A stretch of 15,770 nucleotides of DNA, from the NCBI GenBank assembly GCA_030688225.1, contig JAUYIO010000015.1:1-15770 (forward strand), in the 5' to 3' direction. This document shows, one piece after another, positions 12,516 to 15,770 of this stretch (its first letter is position 1; every line of letters starts with the position of its first letter). The DNA is from Nanobdellota archaeon (GTDB taxonomy: Archaea; Nanobdellota; Nanobdellia; Pacearchaeales; GW2011-AR1). The notes under the pieces are model-generated. The model worked only from the letters and a program-made list of their open reading frames with translations. It ran no database searches and was not told the origin of the DNA. Made by a program: the position numbers and the translations under genes.

Positions 12516-13040
12516 ATGGAAAAAGAAAGAACATTAGTCTTGATAAAACCCGACGGAGTAATCAGAAATCTCGTTGGAAAGATAATAATGCGTTTTGAAG
12601 ATGCAGGATTGAAAATAATTGGAATGAAAATGGTTTGGGCTGATGAAGAATTCGCAAGAAAGCATTATCGTGATGATTTAGACGAAAAATATAAAGACGT
12701 TGAAAAAAAATTCGGAAGAAATGTTAGGAATGAATTAGTAAAATATCTGAAAGAGGGTCCTGTGATAGCGATTGTTTTTGAAGGAGTTGATGCAATAAAC
12801 GTCGCAAGAAAAATAACAGGCTCAACTTATCCAAATGAATCTCTCCCAGGAACAATCCGCGGGGATTTTTCGCACATCTCAAAAAATTTTGCAAATGAAA
12901 ATAATTTAATGGTTAGAAATTTAATTCACGCCTCAGGAAACGAAGAGGACGCGAAAATAGAAATTCCCTTATGGTTTTCTGAAAAAGAAATGCATTCCTA
13001 CAAAACCGTTTATGATATGATTTGTTTTGAGGGAGAATAA
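12516..13040 (+). CDS. ndk: Nucleoside diphosphate kinase, long archaeal form
   Basis: Ndk balances nucleoside triphosphate pools by ping-pong phosphotransfer through a phosphohistidine. From the ATG at 12516 the protein has 174 residues and begins MEKERTLVLIKPDG; an upstream ATG (12510) would add MK. Visible motifs are KPDG, GSTYPNESLPGTIRGDF (nucleotide loop) and NLIHASGNEEDAKIEIPLWF, where the histidine (residue 138) is the phosphoacceptor. It is longer than the usual roughly 140-150 residues because of a charged insert after KHYRDDLDEKYKDVEKKFGR and extra residues before the active-site segment, an arrangement known from some archaeal homologues. The last 31 bases overlap the end of the convergent gene. 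Confidence 0.93.
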   Translation: MEKERTLVLIKPDGVIRNLVGKIIMRFEDAGLKIIGMKMVWADEEFARKHYRDDLDEKYKDVEKKFGRNVRNELVKYLKEGPVIAIVFEGVDAINVARKITGSTYPNESLPGTIRGDFSHISKNFANENNLMVRNLIHASGNEEDAKIEIPLWFSEKEMHSYKTVYDMICFEGE

Positions 13041-13336
13041 ATATTCCTTGGGCGATAACACCAAGAGGCAAATTCAAAATAGTTTATTCCATATTTTTTA
13101 CCAATACTTTCCAAGTCTTTCCTATAATCTCCGGGAGACAATCTCTCCATAATAGAAGGTTTTTTAGGGATTATTTTCCAATCATCAGGATTTTTTCTCA
13201 ATTCAAATTCTTCTACCCTCACTCCATCAATTAAATTTCTTGCAAAATAGTCAGATAATTCTTTTCTTAATCTTTTAAGATTTGGTTCTTTAGTAAAAGA
13301 AATATTCAAAATTTTTCTACCTAAATTAATTCTCAT
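13010..13336 (-). CDS. Unrecognised 108-residue protein coupled to radA
   Basis: The family is not recognised. From the ATG at 13336 the protein reads MRINLGRKILNISFTKEPN and ends YRPRNIYSPSKQIIS. It is basic, with a helical middle (LKRLRKELSDYFARNLI), a Trp-containing loop (NPDDWKIIPKKPSIMERLSPGDYRKDLESIGKKYGINYFEFASW), and no membrane segment. The ATG overlaps the radA stop as TGATG and is preceded by GGGGAGGAG inside the last radA codons, the clearest Shine-Dalgarno sequence in the window, so re-initiation after radA is expected. A GTG one codon earlier is a less likely start. The 3' end overlaps convergent ndk by 31 bp. An accessory role in recombination is inference from coupling only. 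Confidence 0.68.
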   Translation of the reverse strand: MRINLGRKILNISFTKEPNLKRLRKELSDYFARNLIDGVRVEEFELRKNPDDWKIIPKKPSIMERLSPGDYRKDLESIGKKYGINYFEFASWCYRPRNIYSPSKQIIS

Positions 13337-14361
13337 CACTCCTCCCCATCAATAACTCCTGCATTTGAAACAAAGAATATACATTCGTTATCAGGAAGAT
13401 TCGGAGAATCGATTAATTTTGCAACACGCGAATCTTTCTTTCCTCTTCTCAAATACATTCTGTAAGTAGATGCGTGTCCAATAATATGTCCTCCTATTGC
13501 CGTCGTCGGGTCTCCAAACATTTGTGCAGGATTTGCCATAACCTGATTAGTAACATAAATTGCAAGATTGTGTTTTTCTGCAAGACTCATTAAATTGTGA
13601 ATATACTTGTTCAACTTTTGCTGTCTGTCTGCAAGTTGTCCTCTCCCTGAAAACTCTGCCCTAAAATGCGCTGTCAAAGAATCAATAATCATTAATTTAA
13701 TAGGCTCCCCATTTTTAATCATCTCACCAACTTTTTCCAAAAGTAAAATCTGATGGTCAGAATTAAAAGCTCTTGCAACAAAAATGTTTTTCAAAACTTT
13801 TTCAGGATTTGCTCCAAGTCCTTCTGCAATTTGTTTTATTCTTGAAGGCCTAAAAGTTCCTTCTGTATCAATAAAAACGCATTTCCCATTTGCTCCTCCT
13901 TTTTCCAAAGGCAACTGAACATTACAAGCCAAAGTCAAACCTAATTGTGTTTTCCCACTTCCAAATGCCCCAAAAGCTTCTGTTATTGCCTTACTCTCTA
14001 ACCCCTTTCCACCCAGAAGTTCATTAAGATTTTTACTTCCTGTTGTAATGTGAAGAACATTTTCTCTTCGTTTTTCAAATTCAGTTCCTTCTTGGAATCC
14101 TAAATCAAGCATATTCCTTGCTGCCTGAATTGCTTTTCTCGCAACAGCAGCACTAACACCAGCAGTATCTCCTAAAACCGTCGGACTCATAACAGCAAGA
14201 GACATCATATCAAAAACTCCTGCAGATTCAAGTTTTGCAGAAACAGCAGGTCCAATACCTGGCAAATCTGTCAGCTTAGGTTCTTCATCTTTTGAAGTTT
14301 TTTTCTTCTCCTCAATTTCCTCAGAATCATCATCTTTTTTATCTGTTTTTTTTACAGCCAT
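13336..14361 (-). CDS. radA: DNA repair and recombination protein RadA
   Basis: RadA is the archaeal Rad51/RecA homologue that forms filaments on single-stranded DNA and carries out strand exchange. From the ATG at 14361 it has 341 residues: an acidic/basic tail, a helix-hairpin-helix domain with LPGIGPAVSAKLESAG (about 30-83), the linker GFQEGTEFEKRR, Walker A GAFGSGKTQ (131-139; usually GEFGSGKTQ), IDTEGTFRP, Walker B LMIIDSLTAHFR (223-), and loop L2 near NQVMANPAQMFGDPTTAIGGH. An upstream in-frame TTG exists, but a TTTATAAAT box about 26 nt before the ATG supports the ATG. The C-terminus provides a ribosome-binding sequence for the next gene. RPA lies just upstream on the same strand. Confidence 0.96.
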   Translation of the reverse strand: MAVKKTDKKDDDSEEIEEKKKTSKDEEPKLTDLPGIGPAVSAKLESAGVFDMMSLAVMSPTVLGDTAGVSAAVARKAIQAARNMLDLGFQEGTEFEKRRENVLHITTGSKNLNELLGGKGLESKAITEAFGAFGSGKTQLGLTLACNVQLPLEKGGANGKCVFIDTEGTFRPSRIKQIAEGLGANPEKVLKNIFVARAFNSDHQILLLEKVGEMIKNGEPIKLMIIDSLTAHFRAEFSGRGQLADRQQKLNKYIHNLMSLAEKHNLAIYVTNQVMANPAQMFGDPTTAIGGHIIGHASTYRMYLRRGKKDSRVAKLIDSPNLPDNECIFFVSNAGVIDGEE

Positions 14362-14381
14362 GAAAATCCCAAAACAAGTCA

Positions 14382-14390
14382 ATTTATAAA
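14382..14390 (-). promoter_or_regulatory. TATA-like promoter of radA
   Basis: The minus strand reads TTTATAAAT, centred about 26 nt before the ATG at 14361. It rejects the in-frame TTG start, which would fall within the promoter itself. Confidence 0.5.
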
Positions 14391-14423
14391 TATTATTTTG
14401 ATGTTAGATATAGGTTGAATCAC

Positions 14424-15368
14424 TCACTTATTCTCTATTTTTGCAATTAAACCATCCAAATCAACTTCGTCTGCATTTTCCACAATAAATTCCTGGTTAT
14501 TGAAAAATTTGTTAATCCTCACATTTCCTGAAAAAAACATTTCCTTTCCAAGAAGATTTTGTTTTTGTTTCAACAAAGAATCTGCATTTTCCAAATCAGT
14601 TATTCCTATTTTTGAAAGCCCGTCGTGAAAAAGAACAGAACGAATTGTTTCAGTGCCATCATCCAATACAAAATTCATCAAAGCTCTTTTTTCAGGAATA
14701 ATTTTTCCGTGTTCAGAACAAGAAAATCCACTTCCCTCAGGAATTGCCTTTTTTTTACACTCAGGGCAAACATCAAAAAATCTCGGGTCAAATACTTGAA
14801 CAACAAAAGCTCTTATAGTTGCATTATCAGAAGGCTTGAAATCAGAAATTTTTTTCTCCTGAAAAACCTTGCTCGTATTTACATTTTCCAAAAGTTGATT
14901 AGTTATTTTCAATTCAGAAAAACTTCCCAAATGAATTTCTCCTCCTCTGACACTTGCATTTGAAATTTCTATAACTTTTCCAATTCCAACATCTCCACCT
15001 TCAATAAGCCTTATGTGATTATCATCCCACAAAACAACTTTAACATTAGAAGTTTCATCTGCGATTTTCAGGTTTGCAACTTTTGATTCCTTTCCGTCTC
15101 TTTGAAAAGTCCTCACAGGAGAAACATCAATAACTTTCCCAACAAGAATAAATTTTCTCAGATTAGAAGACAATTCAGAAATTTTTATCTTTTCATTATC
15201 AAAAGAAATACCGAGCTCAGCAGCAATAACTTGTGCAGCTCCTTCCCTGCTAATCAACCCAGAGAGCTTCGTCCTTTTCGCCTCAACCCTTCTATTAAGT
15301 TCTTCCTTATTCACCCCTGATTTCTCAGAAATTTTTACAAGAATTTTTTCATAATCACCATCAACCAT
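14424..15368 (-). CDS. rpa: Archaeal replication protein A (OB-fold, zinc finger)
   Basis: This single-stranded DNA-binding protein protects unwound DNA in replication and recombination. From the ATG at 15368 it has 314 residues. A helical N-terminal part (ISEKSGVNKEELNRRVEAKRTKLSGLISREGAAQVIAAELGI) is followed by OB fold 1 (about 70-156, VGKVIDVSPVRTFQRDGKESKVANLKIADET, KVVLWDD), OB fold 2 (about 170-296) and within it a zinc finger, CPEC...CSEH (C201, C204, C217, H220). This layout matches archaeal RPA41/RPA-like proteins. An ATG at 15383 and a TTG at 15410 are alternative starts; a CTTTTAAAT box about 25 nt before 15368 favours the one chosen. RadA, its functional partner, follows with its own promoter. 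Confidence 0.9.
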   Translation of the reverse strand: MVDGDYEKILVKISEKSGVNKEELNRRVEAKRTKLSGLISREGAAQVIAAELGISFDNEKIKISELSSNLRKFILVGKVIDVSPVRTFQRDGKESKVANLKIADETSNVKVVLWDDNHIRLIEGGDVGIGKVIEISNASVRGGEIHLGSFSELKITNQLLENVNTSKVFQEKKISDFKPSDNATIRAFVVQVFDPRFFDVCPECKKKAIPEGSGFSCSEHGKIIPEKRALMNFVLDDGTETIRSVLFHDGLSKIGITDLENADSLLKQKQNLLGKEMFFSGNVRINKFFNNQEFIVENADEVDLDGLIAKIENK

Positions 15369-15416
15369 CTCTTGAAAAAACATCCACCATTTAAAAGAAT
15401 TGTTGTGCAAAAACCT

Positions 15417-15425
15417 TATAAATAA
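15417..15425 (+). promoter_or_regulatory. TATA-like promoter of aEF1-beta
   Basis: TTATAAATA is centred about 24 nt before the ATG at 15444. Being nearly palindromic it might also act towards rpa, whose likely own box is at about 15389-15397. Confidence 0.45.
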
Positions 15426-15443
15426 TCTTTTTCCCTTTAAAAT

Positions 15444-15722
15444 ATGGGAATCACACTAATAAGAATGAAAATAATGCCTACATCTCCAGATGTGGATTTG
15501 GAACAGATAAAAGAAAAAACAAGAGAAATAATAAAGAAAAATAAAGGGGAAAGGATTGTTTTTGAAGAAGAACCTGTTGCATTTGGATTAAAAGCTATTA
15601 TCGTAAATTTTGAACAAGAAGAAAGTGATAATGCAGAAATTGAGCCTATTGAAAGCGAAATGAATAAATTACTAAATGTTAATTCTGTTGAAACTCTAGA
15701 TATGAGGAGAGCTTTCGGATAA
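15444..15722 (+). CDS. ef1b: Elongation factor 1-beta (aEF1B), GDP-GTP exchange factor
   Basis: aEF1-beta recharges aEF1-alpha with GTP during elongation. The 92-residue protein matches the family in length and pattern. It begins MGITLIRMKIMPTSPDVDLEQIKEKTREII (family VxxxxKIMPxSPExDL), then has ERIVFEEEPVAFGLKAIIVNF (the conserved EEEPIAFGLKAL core) and ends VNSVETLDMRRAFG, like the family's VESVEVxDVRR. The fold is a ferredoxin-like alpha/beta domain. It is divergent from rpa and leaderless by spacing. The next gene starts in its stop codon (TAATG). Confidence 0.95.
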   Translation: MGITLIRMKIMPTSPDVDLEQIKEKTREIIKKNKGERIVFEEEPVAFGLKAIIVNFEQEESDNAEIEPIESEMNKLLNVNSVETLDMRRAFG

Positions 15723-15770
15723 TGCTACCAGAAGAACAAATCTCACAGATAAAACAACAACTTTTGCAGC
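15722..15770 (+). CDS. Start of a gene cut by the window edge
   Basis: An ATG overlapping the aEF1-beta stop (TAATG) opens a frame that runs to the edge: MLPEEQISQIKQQLLQ. The amphipathic, Gln-rich helical start and one-base overlap suggest a genuine coupled gene. Sixteen residues are too few to name a family. Confidence 0.5.
   Translation, partial: MLPEEQISQIKQQLLQ

Noticed and set aside
1..15770. CRISPR array, insertion sequence or defence island
   Set aside because: No regularly spaced repeats, transposase, integrase or recognised defence proteins were seen on either strand.

Overview
The window reads as chromosomal core DNA from an AT-rich archaeon, most likely a small-genome DPANN lineage (Woesearchaeota/Pacearchaeota-like; this placement is inference). 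The archaeal signs are GINS51, RadA, a zinc-finger RPA, aIF2-alpha, Nop10, Bud32, aEF1-beta, archaeal-type phosphoglycerate mutase, EndoQ, FtsY beside SRP54, and bulge-helix-bulge tRNA introns. Most lead genes have a TATA-like element centred about 24-27 nt before the ATG and no Shine-Dalgarno sequence, which fits leaderless transcripts. Following genes overlap the previous stop by 1-4 nt.

Layout. 1-2736 (minus): a cut-off membrane protein, GINS51 coupled by a 4-nt overlap to a DEDDh exonuclease, a small frameshifted reading frame, and apgM. 2836-5632 (plus): ftsY and srp54, with a 55-residue membrane protein encoded antisense between them. 5713-6857 (plus): a membrane-anchored coiled-coil protein coupled to the KEOPS kinase Bud32; a GC-rich island flanked by 9-bp direct repeats interrupts Bud32. 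6854-7440 (minus): an unrecognised protein, tRNA-Leu (apparent anticodon AAG) and intron-containing tRNA-Gln(TTG). 7519-9200 (plus): a short uS15-like ribosomal protein, aIF2-alpha, a Nudix-fold protein with a degraded box, and a 37-residue Nop10. 9201-10427 (minus): endonuclease Q. 10478-10819: tRNA-Arg(GCG) with a 119-nt intron, then an 18-bp repeat of its 3' end and a strong hairpin. 10820-13040: a small unknown gene, a sequon-rich surface protein (minus) and nucleoside diphosphate kinase. 13010-15368 (minus): radA with a coupled unknown gene, and RPA. 15444-15770 (plus): aEF1-beta and the start of another gene.

The genes fall into four functional groups: replication and repair (GINS51, exonuclease, EndoQ, RadA, RPA), translation and tRNA/rRNA maturation (aIF2-alpha, uS15, Nop10, aEF1-beta, Bud32, three tRNAs), membrane targeting (FtsY, SRP54), and nucleotide/glycolytic metabolism (Ndk, ApgM). 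I see no intact mobile element, CRISPR array or recognisable defence system. The least ordinary features are the tRNA-Leu anticodon, the Bud32 island, the duplicated tRNA-Arg 3' end, and the small genes that length-filtered annotation could miss. No gap between genes exceeds 300 bases.
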